NCBI GenBank assembly: GCA_905234755.1
Contig: CAJOIT010000003.1
Coordinates: 913,140 to 977,139, forward strand
Length of the DNA: 64,000 nucleotides
Source: an uncultured Bacteroidales bacterium
GTDB lineage: Bacteria > Bacteroidota > Bacteroidia > Bacteroidales > ML635J-15
Reading direction: 5' to 3'
In this document: positions 1 through 9,007 of the stretch, piece after piece
How positions within the stretch are numbered: position 1 is the stretch's first letter
Layout: every line of letters begins with the position of its first letter
Notes under the pieces: generated by a model
What the model was told of the DNA's origin: nothing
The model's input: the letters and a program-made list of their open reading frames with translations, nothing else
The model's database searches: none
Position numbers and translations under genes: made by a program

Positions 1-246
1 AATGTCAACCACCAAGTTGTTGTCCTGGCAGTATTTGAAAAGATTCTCGGCTGCATCGGTCTGACTAAGGTCGGCATAATGTGCGATTGTCTTCACGCCG
101 TATTCCTTTGCCAGATTGTCGGCTACCTCCTGCAACTCCTTTTCCTGATTGCTTACCAGCAGAAGGTCGGTATGGTAGTCGCGAGCCAACTGCGTTGCAT
201 ATTGCAATCCTATTCCTGAACTTGCACCTGTTACGAGAGAGAGCAT
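1..246 (-). CDS. Short-chain dehydrogenase/reductase, N-terminal part (runs off the window)
   Basis: Only the first 82 codons are present; the gene continues beyond base 1. The ATG at 244-246 is followed almost at once by the NAD(P)-binding motif TGASSGIG (residues 6-13), so the Rossmann fold starts at the N-terminus as in classical SDRs. The visible part closely resembles the SDR at 16118-16924 (shared stretches around LLxVSN, EVAxNL and the DAA...F..C...N segment), so the two are paralogues. It lies 20 nt downstream of the flavin oxidoreductase on the same strand and is the last visible gene of the 5-alpha-reductase cluster. A hydroxysteroid dehydrogenase role is inferred from that context only; the catalytic Tyr-Lys pair lies outside the window. 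Confidence 0.85.
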   Translation of the reverse strand, partial: MLSLVTGASSGIGLQYATQLARDYHTDLLLVSNQEKELQEVADNLAKEYGVKTIAHYADLSQTDAAENLFKYCQDNNLVVDI

Positions 247-266
247 GATTTCGTTAATCCTCCTAT

Positions 267-1538
267 CTATTTCTTACTTTCTTCAACCGATTTCTTTGCT
301 TTTGCTTCGAGCTTCTTGATTTCCTTCTGGATTCTTTCAGGAATCTTCTCGCCGTCGCGCATAACGCACTCGTGACACTTCATATCGAGAGTGTACATAC
401 GGGCAACGCAGTAGTTGGAACGGCAGCAGCCAGCGTGGTAGTTAGGATTTTCCTGAACATGCTTTACGAAATCGGGATCCTTGATGAGCACATGCGCTAT
501 CTGGAAAAGTTCGAAACCTTCGTCCATAATGCGCTGGCAGTTTGCACCCGACTGAACGCCACCGACATAAATCAGCGGAACATCCTTTATTTCCTTCTGG
601 AAAATCTTGGCTTTCTCCATGAAATACAACTCCTTGAACGGCGATGTTGGCATAACCATAGCGGCAGCACCAGGGATATTGAGGGCAGCCTTGAGCCACC
701 AGAACGACTTCGGCATATAATAGGCCAATGTCTTGTGAGGCATAGCACCGCCAAGAATTGTCATCGGCGAAGCACTTACAGTACCGCCCGACAACACTAT
801 GCCGTGAACCTTGTGCTTTGCAATTTCCTTCGCAACCTTGATGCCTTCCTCGATGCTTACGCCGCGCCAGCAGTCGTCCCACATGTTGGTCTTGACAACA
901 ACTGCCATATCATCCTTTGCGTGAAGCATAACCTCGTCGAGGATTTCATTCAGGAACCGCACACGGTTCTCGAAAGAACCTCCGTACTCGTCGTGACGAT
1001 GGTTGGTGCGTTTGCCAATGAACTGCGAAATAAGGTAGGAATGTCCTGCGTGAATCTCAACGCAGTCGAAGCCAGCCTCGCGACAGAAGTCAACAGCCTT
1101 GCCGAAGTTCTTTACCAATTGCTTGATTTCCTCCACTTTCAGACGGCGGTGGAAAGTCGGTGAATACAAGTTGAAGCCGTTGGATGCACTTACAGGCATA
1201 CAATGGCAGGTTGCACGGTGAGTCATATTTCCGCAGTGACCGAGCTGGATGCTGGCCTTTGCGCCTTCAGCGTGGATAGCGGCAGTAAGTTCGCGCAATG
1301 CAGGAAGGCTTTCCTCGCGCACATATATTTGTCCGTTGAACGAAACACCGGTAATATCGACAGCGCAGTAAGCCACGGTTGTCATTCCGACGCCACCGCG
1401 AGCTACGCTAACGTGGTAGTCCATCAATTCTTTTGTCGGCATGTTGTCGCGTGCCATGTTCTCGAAAGCCGCCGAGCGGATGAAGCGGTTACGGAGAGTA
1501 ATGGGTCCCAATTGGTAAGGAGTAAAAAGTTTCGACAT
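267..1538 (-). CDS. Old Yellow Enzyme family NADH:flavin oxidoreductase
   Basis: A 423-residue single-domain FMN TIM barrel. Family landmarks are the start LFTPYQLGPITLRNR (residues 4-18), LGHCGN (99-104), the active-site block HAGHSYLISQF (163-173) and YGGSFENR (185-192). A cysteine-rich tail (C371, C372, C377, C388, C391) precedes a Lys/Glu-rich C-terminus. The FAD/NAD domain found in BaiCD/BaiH and dienoyl-CoA reductases is absent. OYE-family enzymes reduce activated C=C bonds, including the delta-4 bond of 3-ketosteroids in some gut bacteria. Its position between a steroid 5-alpha-reductase homologue and an SDR makes an enone reductase acting on steroids or bile acids the best guess; the substrate is inferred. 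Confidence 0.9.
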   Translation of the reverse strand: MSKLFTPYQLGPITLRNRFIRSAAFENMARDNMPTKELMDYHVSVARGGVGMTTVAYCAVDITGVSFNGQIYVREESLPALRELTAAIHAEGAKASIQLGHCGNMTHRATCHCMPVSASNGFNLYSPTFHRRLKVEEIKQLVKNFGKAVDFCREAGFDCVEIHAGHSYLISQFIGKRTNHRHDEYGGSFENRVRFLNEILDEVMLHAKDDMAVVVKTNMWDDCWRGVSIEEGIKVAKEIAKHKVHGIVLSGGTVSASPMTILGGAMPHKTLAYYMPKSFWWLKAALNIPGAAAMVMPTSPFKELYFMEKAKIFQKEIKDVPLIYVGGVQSGANCQRIMDEGFELFQIAHVLIKDPDFVKHVQENPNYHAGCCRSNYCVARMYTLDMKCHECVMRDGEKIPERIQKEIKKLEAKAKKSVEESKK

Positions 1539-1666
1539 ATGATTAACAATTCAATGATTTAACAATTTAAAAATTTAACTCGGTCTATAAATTATTCAAA
1601 AATTTAATGATTTAACAATTCAACCATTTAGTCAACGAAATAACCAAATCATTAAATACCAACTAT

Positions 1667-2050
1667 TTAATACTTATATTTACTTCCTGTATAATTACTG
1701 TTTCTCAAATATTTTATAAAATTACTAATTCCTATTGAAATATTAATAGCAGCTTCTTTTAGAATATTAAATTCATCTTCCGATATATAATTACAATCGT
1801 ATGCGCGAGACAACTGGCTTCTTAATTCTCCACATGACCCTTTAGCTATAAATAAAAAATTTATAAATTCCTTATTACCTTCTCTTTCGAATCCTTCTGC
1901 AATATTATCCATGATAGAACCTGAAGATGATCTTATTTGAGAACAAAATCGAAGATCGTTTGCAAACTGTGCTTGATTTGTTATTTTATACACTTGCTTG
2001 CATATTTCTCGAGCCTGCTTCCATATATCTAAATCTTCAAAAACAGCCAT
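1667..2050 (-). CDS. Four helix bundle protein (S23/Avd-like)
   Basis: A 127-residue protein of the family also found as intervening sequences in 23S rRNA genes and related to Avd of diversity-generating retroelements. Typical features are the start AVFEDLDIWKQAREI (residues 2-16), the central block FEREGNKEFINFL and the A-KGSCGELRSQL helix. No reverse transcriptase or variable repeat is nearby, so this is a stand-alone copy of unknown function. It is clearly more AT-rich than the genes on either side. It is also flanked by low-complexity words such as ATTTAACAATT and AATCCTTAAAT, which suggests it was inserted into the reductase cluster rather than belonging to the pathway. Confidence 0.85.
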   Translation of the reverse strand: MAVFEDLDIWKQAREICKQVYKITNQAQFANDLRFCSQIRSSSGSIMDNIAEGFEREGNKEFINFLFIAKGSCGELRSQLSRAYDCNYISEDEFNILKEAAINISIGISNFIKYLRNSNYTGSKYKY

Positions 2051-2121
2051 AAATCCAAATCATTTTGAATCTTTAAATTACTCGAATCCATTAAATCTTT
2101 GAATCCTTAAATTTTTAAATC

Positions 2122-2922
2122 CTAATACATAAAAGGAATTATCCTCTTCAGCTTCTTCCCTTCAAATTCCGCTGCGAATTCCTTCTCGTACTTATGGTAG
2201 ATGGAATTTGCACGGGGAACAAGGTTGCAGCACGAGAACCAGAAGAACAAGGCTCCTGCCCAAGAATAGGTAAGGATTGCAAAGCCGAGCCATTCGGTAA
2301 TTTCGCCGAAATAGTTGGCGCTGGTGACATACCTATACATACCTTTCTTTGGAAGATAATGGTTGGTATCGCCGGGCTTGCGCAGATGGCGGATAACATG
2401 GTCGGAATTCAAGTTGATGAACATTCCAGTAAAGAAAATGATAGTTCCTGCGATAAACTGCCAGCTCGTGAGCCAATCGGTAGAATACAGCACGCTATAT
2501 GTTGGATTTGCAGGCGCAAGATGGAACAGCCAGTAGCCCTGGATATAGCCGTTTATCAAGTTCCAGATTACCGACATTGCCATTATCGCAATCGGCATCT
2601 TCGACTTGCCCTTGAGCAAGAACGGGAAAATGAACGAACGCTGGAAATAGTGCAGTTCGAAGAACAGGAAGAACAACAGGTACGGTACATTATACTTGAT
2701 TTCGGGCGCTGCAGTCCACCAAAGGTATAGCACTATAAAAAACACAGGGCACTCCATCAGCATCCACCCCCACTTGTTTGGCATTGCAGGTCCCCATTTT
2801 GCCGAAATCATCTTACCGTAGCCAGCATCGACGAAGTAAAGCGAAACGAACACGACCAACCCCACTGCTGCCATGATAATCAGCATCATATTGAAAAACT
2901 CGGGCGCAAATATAGCTTCCAT
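2122..2922 (-). CDS. Steroid 5-alpha-reductase (SRD5A) family membrane protein
   Basis: A 266-residue polytopic membrane protein that aligns by eye with animal SRD5A1 over its length. Landmarks are MECPVF (near 55, matching the human MELPSF region), ELHYFQRSFIFPFL (near 89-102), and the NADPH/substrate block GMFINLNSDHVIRHLRKPGD followed by ANYFGEITEWLG. The C-terminus ends in a hydrophobic IIPFMY like the family. These enzymes reduce the delta-4 bond of 3-oxo-steroids to the 5-alpha configuration using NADPH. It is the first gene of a same-strand set (four-helix protein, OYE, SDR). Established knowledge: gut Bacteroidales carry clustered 5AR, 5BR and 3-beta-HSDH genes for allo-bile acids, and this set has the same three enzyme types. 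Confidence 0.9.
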   Translation of the reverse strand: MEAIFAPEFFNMMLIIMAAVGLVVFVSLYFVDAGYGKMISAKWGPAMPNKWGWMLMECPVFFIVLYLWWTAAPEIKYNVPYLLFFLFFELHYFQRSFIFPFLLKGKSKMPIAIMAMSVIWNLINGYIQGYWLFHLAPANPTYSVLYSTDWLTSWQFIAGTIIFFTGMFINLNSDHVIRHLRKPGDTNHYLPKKGMYRYVTSANYFGEITEWLGFAILTYSWAGALFFWFSCCNLVPRANSIYHKYEKEFAAEFEGKKLKRIIPFMY

Positions 2923-3049
2923 CCTATTATTCTCCTAATTAAAAAGTTCGCAAGTTTATAAAAAAATTGCCAAATGGATAGTTTTTTAGTGGCGAAAGGT
3001 GGAAATTGGTGAACTATACTGAAACACCGAAGAGTTGAGCATTCTCCTA

Positions 3050-3496
3050 TCAGTCGCAAATCACCTCCCAGAAACCGCCTTTGTCGGGTCCTACACGACG
3101 GAGATATTTGCCACGCATAGCGTTAATCATGCGAGACACGGCAGAAGGATGCAATCCCAATATATTAGCAATTTCGGCTTTAGAGATATATGGATCATCT
3201 TTCATCAATTGTAACATTGTACTTCTATTTTCTATTCGATTTCTGTTCGGTTTCTGTTCGGTTTCTGTTCGGTTTCTGTTCGGTTTCTGTTCGGTTTCTG
3301 TCAACTTTGGCACAGTTATTTTCAATATGAAATCATCGGTATGGTACTTTGGTTCTGCGACTCCATTTGCTATCAGTTCACGACACATACGGTCAACACC
3401 TTCGCCATACTCCTTGACATAGTGAAAAGAACTATCTACTTGGGGGAAAATTGATGTTAATACTGATTTGCACAATGAAACACAATAATATCTCAT
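3050..3496 (-). pseudogene. C-terminal remnant of a RecG-like/AlbA_2 ATP-binding HTH protein
   Basis: The 148-codon frame contains only the end of the 'ATP-binding protein' family: a YVKEYGEGVDRM block (near residue 26), a low-complexity linker, and a C-terminal winged helix ending GFWEV. Full-length members have several hundred residues, with an N-terminal AlbA_2 domain. That part is missing and the upstream frame (before about 3436) has no homology I recognise, so this is a truncated gene. The linker is encoded by the 11-bp tandem repeat at 3230-3300. The same type of winged-helix ending (GGHWEV) occurs in the Fic protein at 44342. Confidence 0.7.
3230..3300. repeat. 11-bp tandem repeat (slippage-prone)
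   Basis: The unit TTCTGTTCGGT is present in five perfect copies plus 5 nt (3241-3300), preceded by a sixth copy with two mismatches (3230-3240). Because 11 is not a multiple of 3, gain or loss of one unit shifts the reading frame. Three units together encode the 11-residue peptide repeat TETEQKPNRNR seen in the surrounding frame. Confidence 0.95.
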
Positions 3497-3612
3497 TCAA
3501 TTATACGACATACATAAGCCGTAATATATTGCTGAAGGACAAATTAAGTCTTCGCAAAAAGATTATACTACTAATAGAATATCATAATCAGAATTTTTCA
3601 TACTTTATTATA

Positions 3613-4647
3613 CTAACAACTAATCTTATGTTTATCCAAAGCAGACCTTATGCTCATCGCAACATGATATGCAAGATTAACAGGAACAGCATTACCTATC
3701 ATTTTGTATCCTAAATCCACATAGTCATAAATAAAGACAAAGTCATCAGGAAAACTTTGAACTCTCGCCACCTCACGCACAGTCATACGGCGATATAAAT
3801 GTTCTTTTCCTGGGACAAATCTTTGAAGATTTTTCTCTATTTTTTCCATTTTGGGAGCTTGTGGGTGCAACTGACATTGTCTTCCACTAGCCTGAACAGT
3901 AAAACCAGGTTCATCCCAAGAACGAACCCTATTCCTTGACATAAAAATTGGAGAATATGCACCAACAAAATATTCATTGTTTGCAACCGTACAATCATTT
4001 CCATTTGTACGATTATATTTTTTCGCAGGTATTGCCGAATATTGCAGGTCCCATATAGTTTCTCTTAATGTTGGCTTATGTTCCAATGGTCTTGGATATT
4101 CAAAATCCCGAATTCCCAAATCCTTACGAAATCCTATATAAAAAACCCTATCGCGATCCTCAGGCACATCATAATCATTGGCATTTAACATTTTTAAATT
4201 GACATCATATCCTGCATCATTAAATAATTTCATAAATCCACTTACGGCCTCTGAATGTCTTTTCGCAAGCATACCAGATACATTCTCAGCCACAAAAAAC
4301 AAAGGTTGCACATATTTTAATATACGTATGTATTCATAAAACAATTGTCCTCTTGAATCTTCTATACCTCTTAATGATCCTGCCTCACTCCATGATTGAC
4401 ACGGAGGTCCACCTATAATTCCGTGAACTTTATATGAACCCTCCTTCAAACAATCCATATTGCTAGGAAATATATCTTCCTTTATTTTACGCACATCATC
4501 TTCAATAAGATTAACATTTGGAAAATTTGCACGGAAAGTTGGACAAATATTATGATCGTATTCATTTGCAACAATCGTATTAAAGCCTGCTTTATGAAAG
4601 CCTAAATCAAGACCTCCAGCCCCACTAAATAGACTAATTATATTCAT
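3613..4647 (-). CDS. DNA cytosine-5 methyltransferase, M.HaeIII-like (predicted GGCC)
   Basis: A 344-residue m5C methyltransferase with motifs in order: SAM-binding [13 protein letters not shown] (residues 5-17), catalytic GGPPCQSW with Cys83, ENV (121-123), a target-recognition region near 230-268 with [37 protein letters not shown], and the final [13 protein letters not shown]. From memory, the region around Cys83 and the recognition domain are nearly the same as in M.HaeIII, which methylates the inner C of GGCC. The gene starts 1 nt after the stop of the endonuclease gene, so the two are surely cotranscribed. Strong AT-richness against neighbouring core genes supports horizontal acquisition. 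GGCC is not absent from the window (for example near 17151), so host protection must come from this enzyme. Confidence 0.95.
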   Translation of the reverse strand: MNIISLFSGAGGLDLGFHKAGFNTIVANEYDHNICPTFRANFPNVNLIEDDVRKIKEDIFPSNMDCLKEGSYKVHGIIGGPPCQSWSEAGSLRGIEDSRGQLFYEYIRILKYVQPLFFVAENVSGMLAKRHSEAVSGFMKLFNDAGYDVNLKMLNANDYDVPEDRDRVFYIGFRKDLGIRDFEYPRPLEHKPTLRETIWDLQYSAIPAKKYNRTNGNDCTVANNEYFVGAYSPIFMSRNRVRSWDEPGFTVQASGRQCQLHPQAPKMEKIEKNLQRFVPGKEHLYRRMTVREVARVQSFPDDFVFIYDYVDLGYKMIGNAVPVNLAYHVAMSIRSALDKHKISC

Positions 4648-4648
4648 A

Positions 4649-5494
4649 TTACATTACAAATGTCACTAATTTAACATCTATATATTCCACTATATTGTTT
4701 GGGTTTTTAACTTGCGTATCTTCTATAATAAGATTTTGAATCTCATTGGCTTTCTGTATTAATTCGATTCTATTTTCAAATGAATCGAATTTACTTGTTG
4801 GAATTATCGCCATTAATTCAAAGTTATTATTTTTATTATACTCATGAATATACCGAAACACATTAAAAGGATGGGAAATTCCCCACATTCCTCTTGCTCG
4901 AAAATAAGTTATCCCTAGTGGATCTACAGCATTTATATGCGCCAATTCATTAGTTTGCTCTAATTCAAGCTGAGAATTATTAATACTTTGCTTTACTATA
5001 TCAAAGATCCTTTCATAATATTCTTTATCAGCACAATAAATAGATCCATATACTAAGACAAGCGATTTTAAATTTCTTTCTTGAACACAGCCAATAGCGT
5101 AAATCATATCTTTGCTTCCCCAATTTCCGTTTTCTATCTGGCGACAATAACTAGATATTCTAGAATCATCCATATATAATTTTGCTTTAGGATAACTACT
5201 ATTTAAAGGGATACCTCCAATAGACTCTACCTTTTTCACCTCTATAGCATCTCCATTTCTTAAAATAGCATCAGGAGGATTATTTTTGCCTCCGCCATAA
5301 GAAAAGGCATTTTGATAACAATTAGCTTTTTGGATATTATTCAATCCGTATGCCCCTGAAAATGCATCTTTTATATAATCTTCTAAAGGTTCTCCCATTG
5401 CATGAAGACTATTATGCATGTTTTGTGAAGTACCAACTATTCTATTGTGATTATTCACAATGTTTATAATCCCAGTAATAATGTTATAATCCAT
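4649..5494 (-). CDS. Type II restriction endonuclease, NgoPII family (predicted GG^CC)
   Basis: A 281-residue protein matching the NgoPII restriction endonuclease family. The catalytic PD-(D/E)XK core is visible as [16 protein letters not shown] (P74-D75 ... E85-V-K87). Family blocks such as [14 protein letters not shown] (34-47), the Y(F)RARGMWGI segment and the closing KNPNN stretch are also present. NgoPII cuts GGCC, which agrees with the M.HaeIII-like recognition domain of the adjacent methyltransferase. The endonuclease gene comes first and the methyltransferase follows after 1 nt, so expression timing probably depends on translation or on a separate promoter for the methyltransferase. 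No controller (C) protein gene is seen. Confidence 0.92.
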   Translation of the reverse strand: MDYNIITGIINIVNNHNRIVGTSQNMHNSLHAMGEPLEDYIKDAFSGAYGLNNIQKANCYQNAFSYGGGKNNPPDAILRNGDAIEVKKVESIGGIPLNSSYPKAKLYMDDSRISSYCRQIENGNWGSKDMIYAIGCVQERNLKSLVLVYGSIYCADKEYYERIFDIVKQSINNSQLELEQTNELAHINAVDPLGITYFRARGMWGISHPFNVFRYIHEYNKNNNFELMAIIPTSKFDSFENRIELIQKANEIQNLIIEDTQVKNPNNIVEYIDVKLVTFVM

Positions 5495-5537
5495 AATATT
5501 TCTAATTTCTATTAATTACTTTTTACATAATATGCAC

Positions 5538-6458
5538 TTATTTTTTCTCATTATTATCAACCGCATAAAACATTTCTAAATACACTTTATCTGAAGTACA
5601 CTTCTCTATAGCACTTACCAATAGAGAACTATTTATTTCTTCTTGAAAAATATTTTTCAACTCAATTAAATTCTTAAAATTTGATCCATTTATAGCCTTC
5701 AAATAGTCAACAAGTATAGGTTCTTTTTCAAAAGGCGCGTCACTTTTTGACAATGCTTTACACAAGTCTTTTGTTGATTTAATGATATCACTTTTAAATG
5801 CACACTTACACTCATTATCAAATCCTATTCTTAAATCTTCACGAATATCATTATCTAAAATAGCATTATACATATAATGCTGGAAAAACAAAAGTAAAAA
5901 TGAACAATTATAATTATAATAATTATTAATGATATCATTTTCTGATTGTTCGTTTTCTTTTTCTTTTTCTAATTCAAGAAGTTTAGTATATGCAGATTTC
6001 AAAATAGGATAACCATCGTTTCCAATAGGACGAGCCAACAACAACTTAGACAGATTACTTATATCTTGAGGCTCTTCTTCTAAACGCCTAAGCATAGTCA
6101 TAGTTTCTTCTTCGCGCAATTGCTTATACAACCCTCCAATATCACTTTGTATTTTTTTATCCGTATCTTCTACCTTTTTTGCTATTTCATTGATTGTTTT
6201 CTCTTTTTCAGAAATATCTTGACTTATTTCCAACACTTTATTTCGAAGCCAAGTAACATACACACCAAGGCCAATACCAACGGCACCAATAATAACAGAA
6301 AAAACAACCAACAATGTATTTACTGCGCCTATTTCATTCGCTATTGTTGAATTAGAAACATCAACTATATTTCTAATCGCATCTATATTGTCATTAAGAT
6401 TTTGAAGATAACCTAACGTATCTGACGAAATGTTAGTATTTAGTATCGATAAAATCAT
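5538..6458 (-). CDS. Membrane-anchored coiled-coil protein, unknown function
   Basis: A 306-residue protein I do not recognise. One strong transmembrane segment lies at about 47-70, followed by a charged coiled-coil region at about 73-125 (EISQDISEKEKTINEI...). A mostly helical cytoplasmic domain follows, with a low-complexity NNYYNYN stretch near 178. Topology suggests a short outside N-terminus and a long cytoplasmic tail. It lies 43 nt upstream of the restriction endonuclease on the same strand and shares its low GC, so it probably arrived with the restriction-modification genes. Possibilities include an accessory defence protein or an unrelated passenger; nothing in the sequence decides between them. 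Confidence 0.75.
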   Translation of the reverse strand: MILSILNTNISSDTLGYLQNLNDNIDAIRNIVDVSNSTIANEIGAVNTLLVVFSVIIGAVGIGLGVYVTWLRNKVLEISQDISEKEKTINEIAKKVEDTDKKIQSDIGGLYKQLREEETMTMLRRLEEEPQDISNLSKLLLARPIGNDGYPILKSAYTKLLELEKEKENEQSENDIINNYYNYNCSFLLLFFQHYMYNAILDNDIREDLRIGFDNECKCAFKSDIIKSTKDLCKALSKSDAPFEKEPILVDYLKAINGSNFKNLIELKNIFQEEINSSLLVSAIEKCTSDKVYLEMFYAVDNNEKK

Positions 6459-6717
6459 TTTATATTCAATTAATTATTTTACTGAGTTCCGCTATATTTA
6501 CGAAATATCTTCTACAATTATTGTCAAACTGCAAACATACTTATATTTATTAAAAGCCACAACAGCCAACATGTTTTCTTTTAAACAATTTATACACAAA
6601 ACCATATCAAAAATCCCCTTCAAAATAATTTCACAAAAATGAAACTGGCTCAAATAAAAATCTTATCTTTGCCCCAAATTTTTCAAAAATTCATTAAAAA
6701 CTTAAAGACATAACATA

Positions 6718-7848
6718 ATGGAAGAAATCAAAACCACTGCCTTCACGCAGTTTCACATCGCACAGGGCGCACAGATGGCACCTTTCGCTGGCTTCAACAT
6801 GCCAATCCAGTACACTAGCATAAACGACGAGCACATCTTCTGCCGCGAACATATCGGCGTTTTCGATGTTTCTCACATGGGCGAATTCTGGGTAACAGGC
6901 GACAAGGCTTTCGACTTCGTACAGAAGGTTACATCAAACAATGTTGCCGACCTCACTGATGGTAAGGTTCAGTACTCGTGCCTGCCTAACAACGATGGCG
7001 GTATCGTTGACGACCTGCTGGTTTACAGAATCAACGACAAGAAGTATTTCCTCGTTGTAAACGCTGCAAACATCGACAAGGACTGGAACTGGTGCATCGC
7101 AATAGCAGAAAAGATGGGCTTGAAGGTCGGACAGGACATTGTTAACGCATCCGACGAATACTGCCAGCTCGCTGTTCAGGGTCCTTACGCTCTGAAGGCT
7201 ATGCAGAAGCTCACAAAGGCTAATGTAATCGACATGGAATACTACACCAACAAGATTATCGAATTTGCTGGCATTCCAGAAGTTATCTTCTCAACAACCG
7301 GTTACACTGGTGCTGGTGGATGCGAAATCTACGCAAAGAACCCGTACGCCGACAAGCTGTTGAAGGCTGTTCTCGAAGCAGGTGAAGAATTCGGTATCAG
7401 GATGATAGGTCTTGGCGCACGCGACACTCTCCGCCTCGAAATGGGATTCTGCCTCTACGGACACGACATCAACGACACCACTTCGCCAATCGAAGCAGGT
7501 CTTGGCTGGATTACCAAGTTTGTCGATGGCAACGACTTCACCAACCGCGCATACCACGAGAAGCTGAAAGCAGAAGGCACCAGCAAGATGTTGAAGGGCT
7601 TCATCCTCGTTGACCGTGGCATTCCACGTCCCGAATACCTCGTTTACGATGCTGAAGGCAACGAGATCGGTCATGTTACCTCGGGAGCAATGTCGCCAAT
7701 GATGAAGAAGGGTATCGGTATGGCATACCTCAACCGCGGTTTCTGGAAGGAAGGCACCGAAATCTACATTGACATCCGTGGCAAGAAGGTAAAGGCCGAA
7801 GTTAAGAAGACTCCGCTCTTCAAGGACCAGATGCCTCAGGTTAAGTAG
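6718..7848 (+). CDS. gcvT: Aminomethyltransferase (glycine cleavage T protein)
   Basis: A 376-residue GcvT: start TTAFTQFHIAQGAQMAPFAGF (residues 6-26), folate-binding region with HMGEF and QYSC, the LVVNAAN block, and C-terminal barrel LDRGIPRP-like and GxVTSGAMSP segments. It transfers the aminomethyl carbon from lipoylated H protein to tetrahydrofolate, releasing ammonia. The other glycine cleavage genes (gcvH, gcvP) are not in the window. A TATCTTTG promoter -7 element at 6664-6671 precedes the ATG at 6718, and an intrinsic terminator follows at 7881-7905, so it is probably a single-gene unit. GC content jumps relative to the restriction island upstream. Confidence 0.97.
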   Translation: MEEIKTTAFTQFHIAQGAQMAPFAGFNMPIQYTSINDEHIFCREHIGVFDVSHMGEFWVTGDKAFDFVQKVTSNNVADLTDGKVQYSCLPNNDGGIVDDLLVYRINDKKYFLVVNAANIDKDWNWCIAIAEKMGLKVGQDIVNASDEYCQLAVQGPYALKAMQKLTKANVIDMEYYTNKIIEFAGIPEVIFSTTGYTGAGGCEIYAKNPYADKLLKAVLEAGEEFGIRMIGLGARDTLRLEMGFCLYGHDINDTTSPIEAGLGWITKFVDGNDFTNRAYHEKLKAEGTSKMLKGFILVDRGIPRPEYLVYDAEGNEIGHVTSGAMSPMMKKGIGMAYLNRGFWKEGTEIYIDIRGKKVKAEVKKTPLFKDQMPQVK

Positions 7849-7880
7849 TTATACATTTGTTTCCATATTGAGAATCTCGG

Positions 7881-7905
7881 AATCTCGGTTCCGAGGTTCT
7901 TTTTT
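7881..7905 (+). terminator. Intrinsic terminator after gcvT
   Basis: An 8-bp stem with a TT loop (AATCTCGG / CCGAGGTT, one G-T pair) at 7881-7898, followed directly by C and a run of six T. It lies 33 nt after the gcvT stop codon. Confidence 0.85.
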
Positions 7906-8007
7906 AAAATAAATGGAGACCTCAAATGTTCACTAATTCTTCCAAAGACTAAGTTTCACTCTGGGCGGCAATTATCAATTTTCAACTTTCAACTGTCAAT
8001 TAAACTT

Positions 8008-9003
8008 ATGGCAACCACCTCAAACTTTGTAGATTATGTAAAGATATACTGCCGGTCAGGAGCGGGCGGCGCAGGTTCGATGCACTTCCGCCACGAGAAA
8101 TTCGTGGAGAAAGGCGGTCCCGATGGCGGCAACGGCGGTCGTGGCGGACATATAATCCTGCACGGCACTACCAATGTGTGGACACTTCTGCACCTCAAGT
8201 ACAACCGCCACATCTTCGCCGAAAACGGCACTAACGGAAGCGGTGCTTTATGCACTGGCGCAAACGGCAAGGACATTACCCTTGATGTGCCGCTCGGAAC
8301 TATCGCCCGCGACGAATACACCGGCGAAGTGCTCTGCGAAGTCACCGAGAACGACCAGGAAATTATCCTTCTCAAAGGTGGTCGTGGCGGACTAGGCAAC
8401 GCCGAATTCAAGACGGCAACCAACCAGGCGCCAAAATTCTCGCAGCCAGGTGAACCAGGAATCGAAAAGACCGTAATCCTCGAGTTGAAAGTGCTTGCCG
8501 ATGTCGGTCTCGTAGGTTTCCCAAATGCTGGCAAATCGACATTACTGTCGGTTGTATCGGCAGCAAAGCCCGAAATTGCCGACTACCCTTTCACCACGCT
8601 AGTGCCTAACCTCGGCATCGTAGCCTACCACGACTACAAGTCGTTTGTAATGGCCGACATCCCAGGAATCATCGAGGGTGCAAGTCAGGGCAAAGGTTTG
8701 GGACTTAGGTTCTTGCGTCACATAGAGCGCAACTCTATACTGCTGTTCATGGTTCCAGCCGACACCAAGGACATCCGCAACGAATACGAAGTGCTACTCA
8801 ACGAACTCACGCAGTACAACCCCGAACTGCTCGACAAGAAGCGCATCCTTGCTGTCACCAAGTGCGACCTCATCGACGACGAACTTCAGGAAATGCTCTC
8901 GAAGGAACTGCCCGAGAAAATTGAAACCGTCTTCATTTCGTCGGTAGCACACAAGAACATCGACAAGCTGAAAGACTTAATCTGGAAGGCATTGAACGAA
9001 TAA
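8008..9003 (+). CDS. obgE: GTPase Obg/CgtA
   Basis: A 331-residue Obg GTPase. The glycine-rich N-terminal Obg fold covers about 1-160 ([26 protein letters not shown] repeats), and the G domain follows with G1 GFPNAGKST (near 171), G3 DIPGI and G4 TKCD. The variable C-terminal OCT domain is absent, as in other short Obg proteins. Obg acts in late 50S ribosome assembly and in ppGpp-linked growth control. It is followed after 4 nt by a fic gene and then a PAP2 phosphatase, forming an obgE-fic-PAP2 unit on the plus strand. Confidence 0.97.
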   Translation: MATTSNFVDYVKIYCRSGAGGAGSMHFRHEKFVEKGGPDGGNGGRGGHIILHGTTNVWTLLHLKYNRHIFAENGTNGSGALCTGANGKDITLDVPLGTIARDEYTGEVLCEVTENDQEIILLKGGRGGLGNAEFKTATNQAPKFSQPGEPGIEKTVILELKVLADVGLVGFPNAGKSTLLSVVSAAKPEIADYPFTTLVPNLGIVAYHDYKSFVMADIPGIIEGASQGKGLGLRFLRHIERNSILLFMVPADTKDIRNEYEVLLNELTQYNPELLDKKRILAVTKCDLIDDELQEMLSKELPEKIETVFISSVAHKNIDKLKDLIWKALNE

Positions 9004-9007
9004 TCCT

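Noticed and set aside
267..1562. Plus-strand and alternative minus-strand open frames over the flavin oxidoreductase
   Set aside because: They are long only because of the codon use of the real minus-strand gene; no homology, promoter or ribosome-binding site supports them.
1667..2050. Diversity-generating retroelement (Avd-like protein)
   Set aside because: No reverse transcriptase, template repeat or variable repeat was found nearby.
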